DNA of 64,000 bases, taken from positions 38,161 through 102,160 of the forward strand of contig CAYUVK010000002.1 of the NCBI GenBank assembly GCA_964448105.1, given 5' to 3'. A program made the translations under genes and the position numbers. The notes beneath the pieces are model-generated. The model worked only from the letters and a program-made list of their open reading frames with translations, was not told the DNA's origin and made no database searches. Below are positions 17,447 through 26,542 of this stretch, piece after piece (the first letter of the stretch is position 1; each line of letters starts with the position of its first letter). This stretch comes from CAVQBP01 sp964448105 (GTDB lineage: Bacteria > Bacteroidota > Ignavibacteria > Ignavibacteriales > Ignavibacteriaceae).

Positions 17447-17690
17447 GACGGGGAGTACTTTGTCCTAAATAAATTTATTTTTTATTATTCTTTCAATATA
17501 AAGTCTAATATTAATGTTGGAGATAAATATTTAAATTACTTATTTAGTTTCTGCAATCTTAACTTATTTCTCTATTTTTAGAATTATAGATTTCATTTCG
17601 AGTAATTGTTCTTATTAACCTCGACTTTAAGAAAATTAAAATAGAATGGTGCTTTAAAAATTATAAATTTAAAACTTTTTGATATGAAAT
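17447..17690. other. Non-coding gap, no feature seen
   Basis: AT-rich sequence with stop codons in all frames. No hairpin with T run, no promoter match and no RNA gene could be recognised. It probably contains a promoter for the flippase gene. Confidence 0.5.
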
Positions 17691-19244
17691 ATGGGAATTA
17701 TTGCTAGAGAAAGTATAAAAAGTAGCTTTGCTTCCTATTTTGGTTTAATAGTAGGGATAATAAATGTAATATTTTTATCTACAAAATTTTTATCACCGGA
17801 TCAACTAGGCTTAACGAAAGTACTTCAAGACAGCACACTTATACTTGTATCTTTATCTCAATTTGGCTCTCCATATATAGTTATAAGGTTTTTCCCCAAT
17901 TTTTATAACGAATCAACTCATCATAACGGCTTTCTCTTTTTAATGATTTCTTACAATATATTAAGTTTTGTCGTTTTTACAATTCTTTTTATTAGCTTAC
18001 AGGGCTTTTATCTCGATTTTTATCTTAAAAATTCTCCTTTATTAATTCAATACTTATGGTACATTATTCCATTTGTTTTTGGAACGACATTTATCAATTT
18101 ATTTGAATCATATGTTTTAATCTATAATAAGATTTTTTTCCCCAATTTTATCAGAGAAGTTTTTTTAAGATTAAGTAATACAATTGCTATTATTTTTTAT
18201 GCTACCAACGTAATTAACTTTACAAATTATGTTCAGATTTTAGTTGCTTCATACCTTATAGCTGTCTTAATAATGATAATTTACACTAAGAAAATTAATG
18301 CATTATTATTAAAACCAAGTTTATTCGCATTTAATTTTCGTCAATTAAAGCCTATAATAAGCTATGGAGCTTTTACTTTTGCCGGCGGTATAGGTTATCT
18401 TTTTGCAACTAGAATAGATACAGTTATGTTGCCTGCTTACAAAGGATTAACACAGACAGCTATTTATTCAATTGCCGTACTTATAGCAACTGTTATGGAG
18501 ATACCGAAGAGAAATATTGTAAGATCTGTTATTCCTTTTTTAACTTTTGCTATAAAAGAAAATGATTATAAAAAAATAGATGATCTTAATAAAAAGACTT
18601 CACTAAATTTATCAATCTTTGGATTATTATTATTGCTTCTTATTATAATAAATATGAACGATCTATTTAAAGTAATCCCTAACGGTAACATTTATTCAAA
18701 AGGTGAATCGGTATTGATACTATTTCTTCTTATAAAAATATTAGATTTTATTTCCGGTGTCAGCAATGAAATTGTTCTTTATTCAAAGTATTATAATTAT
18801 GCCTTTTACTTAATTATTATATTAGCTGTTTTAACTGTTGTAACAAATATGATTTTTATTCCTATCCTCGGCATACTAGGAGCTGCTATTGCTACGGGAA
18901 TTTCTGTTTTAGTATATCTGGTAGTAAAAATGTTGATAGTTTGGAAAAAATTTGACTCACATCCTTTTAACCGGAACATGCTGAAAGCATTTATTTTATT
19001 TCTTATTGTCGGAGCTATATCATTTATTTTAGATTTTATTATCCAAACATTTTCTCCATCTTCAATAAATCCTTTAAATATCAAAATAATTTCTGTCCTT
19101 CAGATTTTAATTAAATCTGCCATTATTACTGTGTTTTTTGTATTTATGTATATAAAATATAATGTTTCTCAAGAATTCAATGATTTAATGTCAAATATAT
19201 ATTTACGAATAAAAAAAATACTTTTTAATTTCTACAAAGGATGA
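17691..19244 (+). CDS. Wzx-type oligosaccharide flippase (polysaccharide biosynthesis protein)
   Basis: A 517-residue polytopic membrane protein of the MOP superfamily, with about 14 predicted membrane helices and few charged loops. The N-terminus IARESIKSSFASYFGLIVGIINVIFLSTKFLSPDQLGLTKV and the central SYGAFTFAGGIGYLFATRIDTVMLPAYKG are typical for lipid-linked oligosaccharide flippases. It would move the undecaprenyl-linked glycan repeat across the inner membrane, consistent with the surrounding glycosyltransferases. No Wzy polymerase or ligase was recognised in the window. The ATG lacks a Shine-Dalgarno. Confidence 0.87.
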   Translation: MGIIARESIKSSFASYFGLIVGIINVIFLSTKFLSPDQLGLTKVLQDSTLILVSLSQFGSPYIVIRFFPNFYNESTHHNGFLFLMISYNILSFVVFTILFISLQGFYLDFYLKNSPLLIQYLWYIIPFVFGTTFINLFESYVLIYNKIFFPNFIREVFLRLSNTIAIIFYATNVINFTNYVQILVASYLIAVLIMIIYTKKINALLLKPSLFAFNFRQLKPIISYGAFTFAGGIGYLFATRIDTVMLPAYKGLTQTAIYSIAVLIATVMEIPKRNIVRSVIPFLTFAIKENDYKKIDDLNKKTSLNLSIFGLLLLLLIIINMNDLFKVIPNGNIYSKGESVLILFLLIKILDFISGVSNEIVLYSKYYNYAFYLIIILAVLTVVTNMIFIPILGILGAAIATGISVLVYLVVKMLIVWKKFDSHPFNRNMLKAFILFLIVGAISFILDFIIQTFSPSSINPLNIKIISVLQILIKSAIITVFFVFMYIKYNVSQEFNDLMSNIYLRIKKILFNFYKG

Positions 19245-19275
19245 AGTAATTTTGCTATAATTTTATTTTGTAGTT

Positions 19276-19905
19276 ATGTACACAAAATTTAAAAAATTAA
19301 TTTATAAATTGTTAATTCCAGGTATAAGAATTTGGAAGAAAATCCAATGGAGGTTCTATCTATGGAATAGCGAAAAAATAAAATTAATTGTAGGCGCAGG
19401 CGGGACAGAATATGAAGGCTGGTTTGCAACAGATATATACACTTTAGATATAACAAATGAAAAACATTTTAAAAAATATTTTAAGAAAAAAAAGATTGAT
19501 AAAATATTAGCGGAACATGTGCTGGAACATTTAACAGATGAACAATTAAAACGAACATGTAGAAATTTTTATAAATACTCATCTCCTGCTGTTAATATTA
19601 GAATTGCTGTCCCTGATGGGTTTCATACTAATCCCGAGTATATAAATAAAGTTAAACCCGGGGGAACAGGTGAAGGAGCAATGGATCATAAAAATTTATT
19701 TAACTACCAAACTTTATCAAAACTCTTCGAAGATTTTAAATTTTCTGCGAAACCCGTAGAATTTTGGGATGAAAATGGAAATTTGCATGATAATTTTTCT
19801 AATGATGAAAATGGTTATATAAAAAGATCATTAATTAATGATGAAAGGAATATTAATGGGATTCCGAATTACACATCATTAATAATAGATTTTGTGAAAG
19901 AATAA
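19276..19905 (+). CDS. Class I SAM-dependent methyltransferase-like protein
   Basis: A 209-residue protein with a Rossmann-type methyltransferase pattern. IKLIVGAGGTEYEGWFATDI (about residues 34-53) replaces the usual glycine loop, as in the predicted-SAM-methyltransferase group of glycan clusters. LAEHVLEHLTDEQLKRTCRNF is the family post-motif (EHVLEHL). VNIRIAVPDGFHTNPEYINKVKPGG is the strand-4 and substrate region. The target is probably a sugar of the glycan, by context. An N-terminal amphipathic basic helix may bind the membrane. Confidence 0.72.
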   Translation: MYTKFKKLIYKLLIPGIRIWKKIQWRFYLWNSEKIKLIVGAGGTEYEGWFATDIYTLDITNEKHFKKYFKKKKIDKILAEHVLEHLTDEQLKRTCRNFYKYSSPAVNIRIAVPDGFHTNPEYINKVKPGGTGEGAMDHKNLFNYQTLSKLFEDFKFSAKPVEFWDENGNLHDNFSNDENGYIKRSLINDERNINGIPNYTSLIIDFVKE

Positions 19906-19967
19906 ATTTTATATAGAGAGCAAAGAGATGTCAATTGAATTTTAAACTTTATTAATAAGAAATTTAT

Positions 19968-20858
19968 ATGAATTTTGCACCAGTACTATTATTTGTCTAT
20001 AATAGACCATATCATACAAGAAGAACAATTGAAGCTTTGCAGAAAAATAATCTGGCAAAAGATACCGAGCTTTATATTTATTCTGATGGACCGAAAACTG
20101 AGAGTGATGTACATATCGTTAATCAAATAAGAGCTTACCTGAAAACAGTAGAAGGATTTAAAGATATCAATTGTATTGAAAGAGAAAAGAACTTGGGTTT
20201 GGCTAATTCAATAATTTCTGGGGTTAATGAAATTATTAATATTCATAAAAAAGTTATTGTTGTGGAGGACGATTTAGTAAGTTCGGTAAATTTTATAAAG
20301 TTTATGAATGGGGCTTTAGATTTTTATGAGGATAACAAAAAAATATTTTCTTTATCCGGGTATAGTTTCCCTATTAAAATTCCTAATGATTATACTAAAG
20401 ATGTATATATATTACCGCGTGTTTCAACATGGGGATGGGGAACCTGGAAAAACAGATGGGAAAAAACTGACTGGGATGTTTCTGATTTTAATGAATTTAA
20501 AGATAATAAGCTTTCTCAAAGATTATTCAATCGGGGTGGAAATGATTTAACTCCGATGCTGAAAGCTCAAATGAATGGGGACATAGATTCCTGGGGAATA
20601 AGATGGTCTTATTTTCTTTTTAAAAACGATGGATACTGTCTTTATCCTGTAAAATCAAAAATTATGAATATCGGAACTGATAAATCCGGGACTCACATAA
20701 AAAAAACCAATAGGTTTAATATCACGTTAGATGATGGTAAATATACCACAAAATTCGTACAGGATTTAGAATTAAACTCTGAAATTCTGAAAGAATTCCA
20801 AACATTAATAAACATAAGTTTATTTAGGAAAATGATCAATTTTTTAAAGTATAATTAA
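19968..20858 (+). CDS. Glycosyltransferase, GNT-I-like GT-A fold
   Basis: A 296-residue putative glycosyltransferase. APVLLFVYNRPYHTRRTIEAL opens the nucleotide-binding half. IYSDGPKTESD, NLGLANSIISGVNEII and VIVVEDDLVSSVNFIKFMNGALDFY follow, the EDD being the likely metal site. The PRVSTWGWGTWKNRWEKTDWD block is characteristic of this bacterial group related to N-acetylglucosaminyltransferase I and family 2. The donor sugar is unknown. It is preceded by a 62-bp gap and followed by the FkbM gene. Confidence 0.78.
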   Translation: MNFAPVLLFVYNRPYHTRRTIEALQKNNLAKDTELYIYSDGPKTESDVHIVNQIRAYLKTVEGFKDINCIEREKNLGLANSIISGVNEIINIHKKVIVVEDDLVSSVNFIKFMNGALDFYEDNKKIFSLSGYSFPIKIPNDYTKDVYILPRVSTWGWGTWKNRWEKTDWDVSDFNEFKDNKLSQRLFNRGGNDLTPMLKAQMNGDIDSWGIRWSYFLFKNDGYCLYPVKSKIMNIGTDKSGTHIKKTNRFNITLDDGKYTTKFVQDLELNSEILKEFQTLINISLFRKMINFLKYN

Positions 20859-20884
20859 AAATGATTAAATAAAAAATTCGCCGG

Positions 20885-21694
20885 ATGAAACTATTCTTTC
20901 AAATACTATTTAAGGGGATCTATAGTTTTTTAACAAATTCAAAACATCGTACATTTATGCGGTTGGTACTTATTTACGGCAATAAAAAACGTTATGAACA
21001 CACATCCGTTAAATTCTTAAATTATAAAATTAATCTAGTTGATTGTCTTTCGTTTATCTGGCAGTTTAAAGAAATATTTGTTGATGAGATTTATAAATTT
21101 AAAAGCGAAACAGATTCACCTTTAATTTTTGATTGCGGTGCTAATGTTGGAACTAGCTGTCTTTTTTTAAAAAAAATTTTTCCGAATGCCAAAATAAAAG
21201 CTTTTGAAGCAGACCCGGAAATTGCAAAAATTCTTTCATCAAATGTAAAAAATGAAAAAGATGTGCAGGTTATCAATAAAGCTGTCTGGATAAACAATAA
21301 TGGAATTGAAATTTCATTGGAAGGTGCAGATGCTGCATCCATTTATGGTAATAAAAATAAAGTTAAAGTTGATTCCGTAAGACTCAGAGATTTAATAGAT
21401 AATGAAGAAAAAATTGATATGCTAAAAATTGATATTGAAGGAGCTGAAATTGATATTATTAAAGATTGTAAAGAAAGCTTGAACAAAGTAGAAAATATTT
21501 TCATTGAGTTTCATTCTTTTTTAAATCAAACACAAAAACTTGATGTAATTTTGAAAATTCTAACAGAAAACGATTTTAGATATTTTATAAAGCAGCCTGT
21601 TGATAGAAATATTCCCTTTATAAATAAAGACAACAAAAACTATCCCGAAATGGATTTACAACTAAATATTTTTGCATATAAATTTGATAAATAA
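20885..21694 (+). CDS. FkbM-family methyltransferase
   Basis: A 269-residue FkbM methyltransferase. The SAM-binding motif is LIFDCGANVGTSCLFLKKIFP (about residues 80-100), followed by IKAFEADPEIAKIL with the ribose-binding acid, and then IDMLKIDIEGAEIDIIKD, the diagnostic FkbM block. It is likely to O-methylate a sugar of the glycan made here. Its 3' end overlaps the next methyltransferase by about 20 bp if the TTG start of that gene is used. Confidence 0.87.
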   Translation: MKLFFQILFKGIYSFLTNSKHRTFMRLVLIYGNKKRYEHTSVKFLNYKINLVDCLSFIWQFKEIFVDEIYKFKSETDSPLIFDCGANVGTSCLFLKKIFPNAKIKAFEADPEIAKILSSNVKNEKDVQVINKAVWINNNGIEISLEGADAASIYGNKNKVKVDSVRLRDLIDNEEKIDMLKIDIEGAEIDIIKDCKESLNKVENIFIEFHSFLNQTQKLDVILKILTENDFRYFIKQPVDRNIPFINKDNKNYPEMDLQLNIFAYKFDK

Positions 21695-22412
21695 ATTACT
21701 TAAAATATATAAAAATCAAACTTTCAATCCTGGATTTATCGGGATATTTATTAATCCTTTCTTTTTTATAAGAAGAGGCTTATTGAATGGAATTAAGAAA
21801 TATGCGAATCAATTAAGCGGCAACTTACTTGATTTTGGATGCGGTTCAAAACCATATATAAAATTTTTTAATGTTGAAAAATATTTTGGTGTCGATATAA
21901 TCAACAGGGGACATCCGCATGAAAACGAGTTAGAAGCAATAGATGTATATTATGATGGAAATAAACTTCCATTTAAAGATGAAATCTTTGATTCAATTTT
22001 TAGCAGCGAAGTTTTTGAACATGTATTTAATTTGGATAATATTCTGAATGAATTAAGAAGAGTATTAAGAAAAGAAGGAACTGCTTTGTTTACAGTACCA
22101 TTCGTTTGGGACGAACATGAAATCCCGTTTGATTTTGGCAGGTATTCAAGTTTTGGAATTAAATATTTACTGGAAAAACATGGTTTTAAAGTGATTGCTT
22201 TGGAGAAAAGTACCAAGTACCTTGAAACTGTTTTTCAATTCTGGAATTTATATCTTTATTATAAGTTGTATACTAAAAACAAATATTTAAATATTTTTAT
22301 CAATGTTTTATTTATTTCGCCTTTTACACTTGTCGGAATATTAATTTCGGGTATTTTACCAAACAATAAAAATCTATATAATAATAATATAATACTGGCT
22401 AAAAAAGTTTAG
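21672..22412 (+). CDS. Class I SAM-dependent methyltransferase
   Basis: A 246-residue methyltransferase. The motif LLDFGCGSKPYIKFF (about residues 52-66) binds SAM, and the post-motifs FSSEVFEHVFNLDNILNELRRVLRKEGTALFTVPF are those of the Methyltransf_11/UbiE-like group. A hydrophobic C-terminal stretch (about 210-230) may anchor it to the membrane. No ATG is available in front; TTG at 21672 or 21684, both inside the previous gene, are the likely starts, so the N-terminus is uncertain. The stop codon shares one base with the following GTG start (TAGTG). Confidence 0.8.
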   Translation: MHINLINKLLKIYKNQTFNPGFIGIFINPFFFIRRGLLNGIKKYANQLSGNLLDFGCGSKPYIKFFNVEKYFGVDIINRGHPHENELEAIDVYYDGNKLPFKDEIFDSIFSSEVFEHVFNLDNILNELRRVLRKEGTALFTVPFVWDEHEIPFDFGRYSSFGIKYLLEKHGFKVIALEKSTKYLETVFQFWNLYLYYKLYTKNKYLNIFINVLFISPFTLVGILISGILPNNKNLYNNNIILAKKV

Positions 22413-23677
22413 TGAAAGTTATTCACATATGTGTTTCGGATATATTAGGGGGAGCAGCAAGAGCGGCTTATTCTTTAAATAAAGCCTTGAATAATTCGGG
22501 AGTAAGCTCATCAATGCTTGTTCAAAAAAAGTACAGTAATGATAATACTGTTTTTCCTTTTGTTGATTCACCTATAAAAGAATTTCAATATACCCAACGA
22601 TTTCTGTTAGACTATCTTTTTATTAAATATTTAACTTTAAAAGAAAGAGGCAGATTTTCCTTTCCATATTGGGGAGCAAATGTTACCAAACATCATCTGA
22701 TTAAAGAAGCGGATATCATTCATTTGCACTGGATAAATCAAGGATTTTTTTCTTTTAAAACTTTCCAATCACTTGTTAAATTAAATAAACCAATTGTTTG
22801 GACATTTCACGATATGTGGGCTTTTACCGGGGGATGTCATTATAGTTTAGGCTGTGAAAAATTTAAGACAAATTGTCTTGAATGTCCTTCTTTAAAATTC
22901 AAGGGAAAGAATGATTGTTCCCACAAAATATTTTCAAAAAAAACATCTTTATTTAACAATTTAAACTTCAGCATAGTTACTTGCAGTAATTGGCTTGCCG
23001 AAGAAGTTAGAAAAAGTTTTTTACTAAAAAATTATTTCGTTACAGCAATTCCCAATACATTAAATATTGACATATTTAAACCTGTAGAAAAAAATAAAGC
23101 TCTTTCTTTTTTTAATTTACCGAAAGATAAATATTTTATTCTTTTTGGAACAATGACCGTAAAAGATAAGAGGAAAGGATTTGATTTATTAAAATCGAGT
23201 TTAATAAAATTGTACAATGAAAATGTATCATTAAGAAACAAAATTGAAATTATTGTGTTCGGCTCTGTTAATCAGGAACTATTGGCAGACATTCCATTCA
23301 AGACCAATTTATTAGGGAGAATTAAAACCAATGAAAATATTGCATTAAGCTACAATTGCGCGGATGTTTTTGTTGCACCATCTATTGAAGATAATTTACC
23401 AAATACGGTAATAGAATCATTAGCATGTGGCACGCCGGTTGCGGCTTTTAATATCGGTGGAATGCCGGATATGATTGAACATAAAAAAAATGGCTATTTG
23501 GCCGAACCTCATTCTATTGATGATTTATCAAACGGTATTGATTGGATTTTAAAGGAAAAATCGGGAGGAAAAAATTTCCAACTGGCTGCGAGGGATAAAG
23601 TATTAAATAGTTTTTCACCTGAAATTGTTTCAAAAAAATACATACAAATATATAATTCATTTTCAAATATTATTTAG
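22412..23677 (+). CDS. Family 4 glycosyltransferase
   Basis: A 421-residue GT-B glycosyltransferase. The N-terminal half has VIHICVSDILGGAARAAYSLNKAL and the Cys-containing WTFHDMWAFTGGCHYSLGCEKFKTNCLECP block common in WcaC/WcaL-like enzymes. The C-terminal donor domain has FGTMTVKDKRKGFDLLKSSL and VAPSIEDNLPNTVIESLACGTPVAAFNIGGMPDMI, which contains the E-x7-E motif. The start is GTG, overlapping the preceding stop by one base, so it is coupled to the methyltransferase before it. Confidence 0.88.
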   Translation: MKVIHICVSDILGGAARAAYSLNKALNNSGVSSSMLVQKKYSNDNTVFPFVDSPIKEFQYTQRFLLDYLFIKYLTLKERGRFSFPYWGANVTKHHLIKEADIIHLHWINQGFFSFKTFQSLVKLNKPIVWTFHDMWAFTGGCHYSLGCEKFKTNCLECPSLKFKGKNDCSHKIFSKKTSLFNNLNFSIVTCSNWLAEEVRKSFLLKNYFVTAIPNTLNIDIFKPVEKNKALSFFNLPKDKYFILFGTMTVKDKRKGFDLLKSSLIKLYNENVSLRNKIEIIVFGSVNQELLADIPFKTNLLGRIKTNENIALSYNCADVFVAPSIEDNLPNTVIESLACGTPVAAFNIGGMPDMIEHKKNGYLAEPHSIDDLSNGIDWILKEKSGGKNFQLAARDKVLNSFSPEIVSKKYIQIYNSFSNII

Positions 23678-23738
23678 AAACGATTGCTTGTTAAATAATA
23701 ATTGAATAGTTTTATTTTAATCCAAATCGGGGAGTGGA

Positions 23739-25028
23739 ATGAAAACCTCAATATTATTAAAAACTTTTCTTATCTTTTTTTTAATACTTAATGGTTGTTC
23801 AAAAGAAAGCTTGGTGGGTGTTAAGAAAGATGATACCTCAAAAGGCTCAATTGAATTAAAGATTAATAAAAATGCTGCACCTCCTGAAGTTCAGCAAATA
23901 ACTGCTCTTTTAACCCGTCAGGATTATGATACATTAAGAACCAGTATAGATGTAAATAATGATTCTTTAAATATAATTTCATTTCAAAATATTCTTATAG
24001 GTGGCTGGCATTTAACAGTTGAAGCAGAAAATTCCGAAGGAAAAATTATATATAGAGGGGTAAAAGATATTACAATATTAGAAGATGAAACGATTGATGT
24101 TTATATAACATTAACGCCAACAGGAAACGGTAAAGGAAATATTAATATATATGTTAACTGGGGAAAAAATTCATGGGTCGACTATTATAGTAATCCAATT
24201 TTCGATAATCCGTCTATACCATATGGAGTAGCTCAATGCAAGATTATTTTTGACGATAACAAATATAAAATGTGGTATACTGGTCTCTATAATTCAGGTC
24301 AGGCCGAAATATGGTATGTTGAATCTTCTGACGGAATTAACTGGAATGAAAGCACTAGTTATTCTGTATTACAAAAGGGGGAACTGGGAACCTGGGATGA
24401 TTATCGAGTTGGAGTTGGTGCAGTATTAAAGGATAGCAATAATTATAAAATGTATTATTATGGTTGGCAGGATCAATATTCTATTTGGCAAATCGGACTA
24501 GCTGTATCTAATGATGGAATTAATTGGGAAAAGTATCCCGAACCGGTTTTACCGGCAAATGAAATAGAGTTTCAAGTAGGTGTTTCCGATGTCGTCAAGA
24601 AAGATAATACTTATTATATTTTTTATAGCTATAGATCTGATGCTTATACGGATAATTACAAAATAAGCTTAGCCACTTCAGCCGACGGGATTACCTGGAA
24701 TCGATGTAACCAAAATCCAATTATTTCTGCTACTGTGCAGTGGGAAGGAAATAGCATTTCATATCCGACTGTTATATTTGATAATAATAAATTTCTTATG
24801 ATGTATCAGAGTGAAGATAGAACGGCATTCGGATTAGCAACATCCGAAGATGGTATTAATTGGATAAAAAATGAGTCGAACCCGATTTTTAACTTAAGCA
24901 GTGTTGTTAATCATTGGACTTCTTTCATTTATTATCCTTTCTTAAGAAAATTTAACAATGAATATAGAGTATATTATACGGGAAGGGACAATAATAATAT
25001 ACTTCAATTAGGAGTTGCGAGAAAATAA
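23739..25028 (+). CDS. Lipoprotein with beta-propeller (GH43/GH32-like fold), paralog 1 of 3
   Basis: A 429-residue predicted lipoprotein with a signal peptide and lipobox LNGC (Cys20). Residues 35-140 form an Ig/carboxypeptidase-regulatory-like beta domain (GSIELKINKN ... DVYITLTPTGNG). Residues 150-429 carry repeated blades of the type YKMWYTG / YKMYYYG plus Asp-box-like S-x-D-G-I-N/T-W motifs (four copies), the pattern of five-bladed glycosidase-like propellers. It may bind or cleave a glycan at the cell surface, but no catalytic residues can be assigned. A GGGGAG site precedes the ATG. Two close paralogs follow in tandem. Confidence 0.75.
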   Translation: MKTSILLKTFLIFFLILNGCSKESLVGVKKDDTSKGSIELKINKNAAPPEVQQITALLTRQDYDTLRTSIDVNNDSLNIISFQNILIGGWHLTVEAENSEGKIIYRGVKDITILEDETIDVYITLTPTGNGKGNINIYVNWGKNSWVDYYSNPIFDNPSIPYGVAQCKIIFDDNKYKMWYTGLYNSGQAEIWYVESSDGINWNESTSYSVLQKGELGTWDDYRVGVGAVLKDSNNYKMYYYGWQDQYSIWQIGLAVSNDGINWEKYPEPVLPANEIEFQVGVSDVVKKDNTYYIFYSYRSDAYTDNYKISLATSADGITWNRCNQNPIISATVQWEGNSISYPTVIFDNNKFLMMYQSEDRTAFGLATSEDGINWIKNESNPIFNLSSVVNHWTSFIYYPFLRKFNNEYRVYYTGRDNNNILQLGVARK

Positions 25029-25224
25029 AAATAAATCGGATCTATTAAAGCTATGTTTTGATTCTAACTTTTTAATTGGATATGCATGAAAACCTGTTAT
25101 AAAGTTAGGGGAGAGTTTGTAAATGAAAAAAATACTATGGTTAATTTTATCATAAAAGATATAAATAATCAAAAAAAATTCTGAAAGGTTCTTTATTTTT
25201 TTATAAAAGTTTAAAAGGAGAAAA

Positions 25225-26517
25225 ATGAAAAAGGGTGAAATTATTTTTTTATTCATTATAACCATGAACTTAATTTTTTTAGATAGTTGCTCAAATGAAA
25301 ATTTAGTAGGTGTTAATAAAGATAATACATCAAAAGGCTCAATTGCATTAAATATAACTAAAAGTGCTATACCCTCGGAAGTTCATCAAATAACTGCTTT
25401 TTTAGCACGTCAAAATTATGATACACTAAGTACAAGTATAGATGTAAATAATGATTCTTTAAATATATATTCATTTGAAAATATTCCAATAGGTAGCTGG
25501 CATTTAACAGTTGAAGCAGCAAATTCAGAAGGGAAAGTAATTTACAGCGGTGAAACCGATGTTACTATTCTTGAGGATGAGACCATAGATGTATATCTTA
25601 CTTTAACTCCTGTTGGCAACGGAACTGGCAGTATTAGAATATTTGTGAATTGGAGAAATAAATGGACTGATTTTTATGGAAATCCTATACTTACATCAAA
25701 TGATAATCCCGGCCTTCCCAACTCCATTGCACAAGCAAAAATTTTATATGATAATGGTATTTATAAAATGTGGTATTTGAATCTCTATAATTCAGCAAAA
25801 TTTAATGCTTGGTATGCTGAATCAAATGATGGGATAAGCTGGCATAATGTTCAAAATGAACCTGTCCTTATCCCCGGCGATTCGGGAAGCTGGGATGACT
25901 ATTCAGTTTATCCTGGAGCAATTATTAATGAAGATAATATTTATAAAATGTATTACAATGGTTTTCAAGATGAATATGGAAAATGGAATATAGGGCTTGC
26001 CGTTTCTTCGGATGGATTACATTGGGAAAAGAATAATCAACCTGTTCTAGTTGCAGATGATCAAGAGTATCAAATTGTTGTATCATCTGTTATAAAGTAT
26101 AATAATACTTACTTCATGTATTATACTGTCAGGCATTACCCTTATTATTCAATTTCATTAGCTCTTTCTACGGATGGAATAAATTGGACCAAATATAAAA
26201 ACAATCCTATTTTAACAGCTAGTCAAGAGTGGGAAGGAACGGGAGTTTTATACCCATCTGTTATATATGAACAGGATAAATTTGAAATGATATATATGGA
26301 CGCTGATGCAAATGAATTCGGATTAGCAATTTCAAATGATGGAATTAATTGGGAAAAAGAAAGCAACCCGGTATTTAAAGCTGCCGACACAAACAATAAA
26401 TGGACTGATAGAATTGCATATCCAAATTTCAATAAATTCAATTCTGAGTATCGAATATATTATACTGGCTATATTGGTAGTAACTATGGTGTCATAGGGT
26501 TAGCCACAAAATATTAA
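25225..26517 (+). CDS. Lipoprotein with beta-propeller, paralog 2 of 3
   Basis: A 430-residue paralog of the preceding gene with the same layout: lipobox LDSC (Cys22), N-terminal beta domain with the shared DNTSKGSIALNITKSAIPSEV and EDETIDVYLTLTPVGNGTG segments, and a propeller with four S-x-D-G-I/L-x-W motifs and IYKMWY/IYKMYY blades. An AAAGGAG site precedes the ATG. The 196-bp gap upstream holds no recognisable signal. Similarity to paralog 1 extends over the full length, so the gene arose by local duplication. Confidence 0.75.
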   Translation: MKKGEIIFLFIITMNLIFLDSCSNENLVGVNKDNTSKGSIALNITKSAIPSEVHQITAFLARQNYDTLSTSIDVNNDSLNIYSFENIPIGSWHLTVEAANSEGKVIYSGETDVTILEDETIDVYLTLTPVGNGTGSIRIFVNWRNKWTDFYGNPILTSNDNPGLPNSIAQAKILYDNGIYKMWYLNLYNSAKFNAWYAESNDGISWHNVQNEPVLIPGDSGSWDDYSVYPGAIINEDNIYKMYYNGFQDEYGKWNIGLAVSSDGLHWEKNNQPVLVADDQEYQIVVSSVIKYNNTYFMYYTVRHYPYYSISLALSTDGINWTKYKNNPILTASQEWEGTGVLYPSVIYEQDKFEMIYMDADANEFGLAISNDGINWEKESNPVFKAADTNNKWTDRIAYPNFNKFNSEYRIYYTGYIGSNYGVIGLATKY

Positions 26518-26542
26518 TGAATCATTTTACATGAGATAGTAA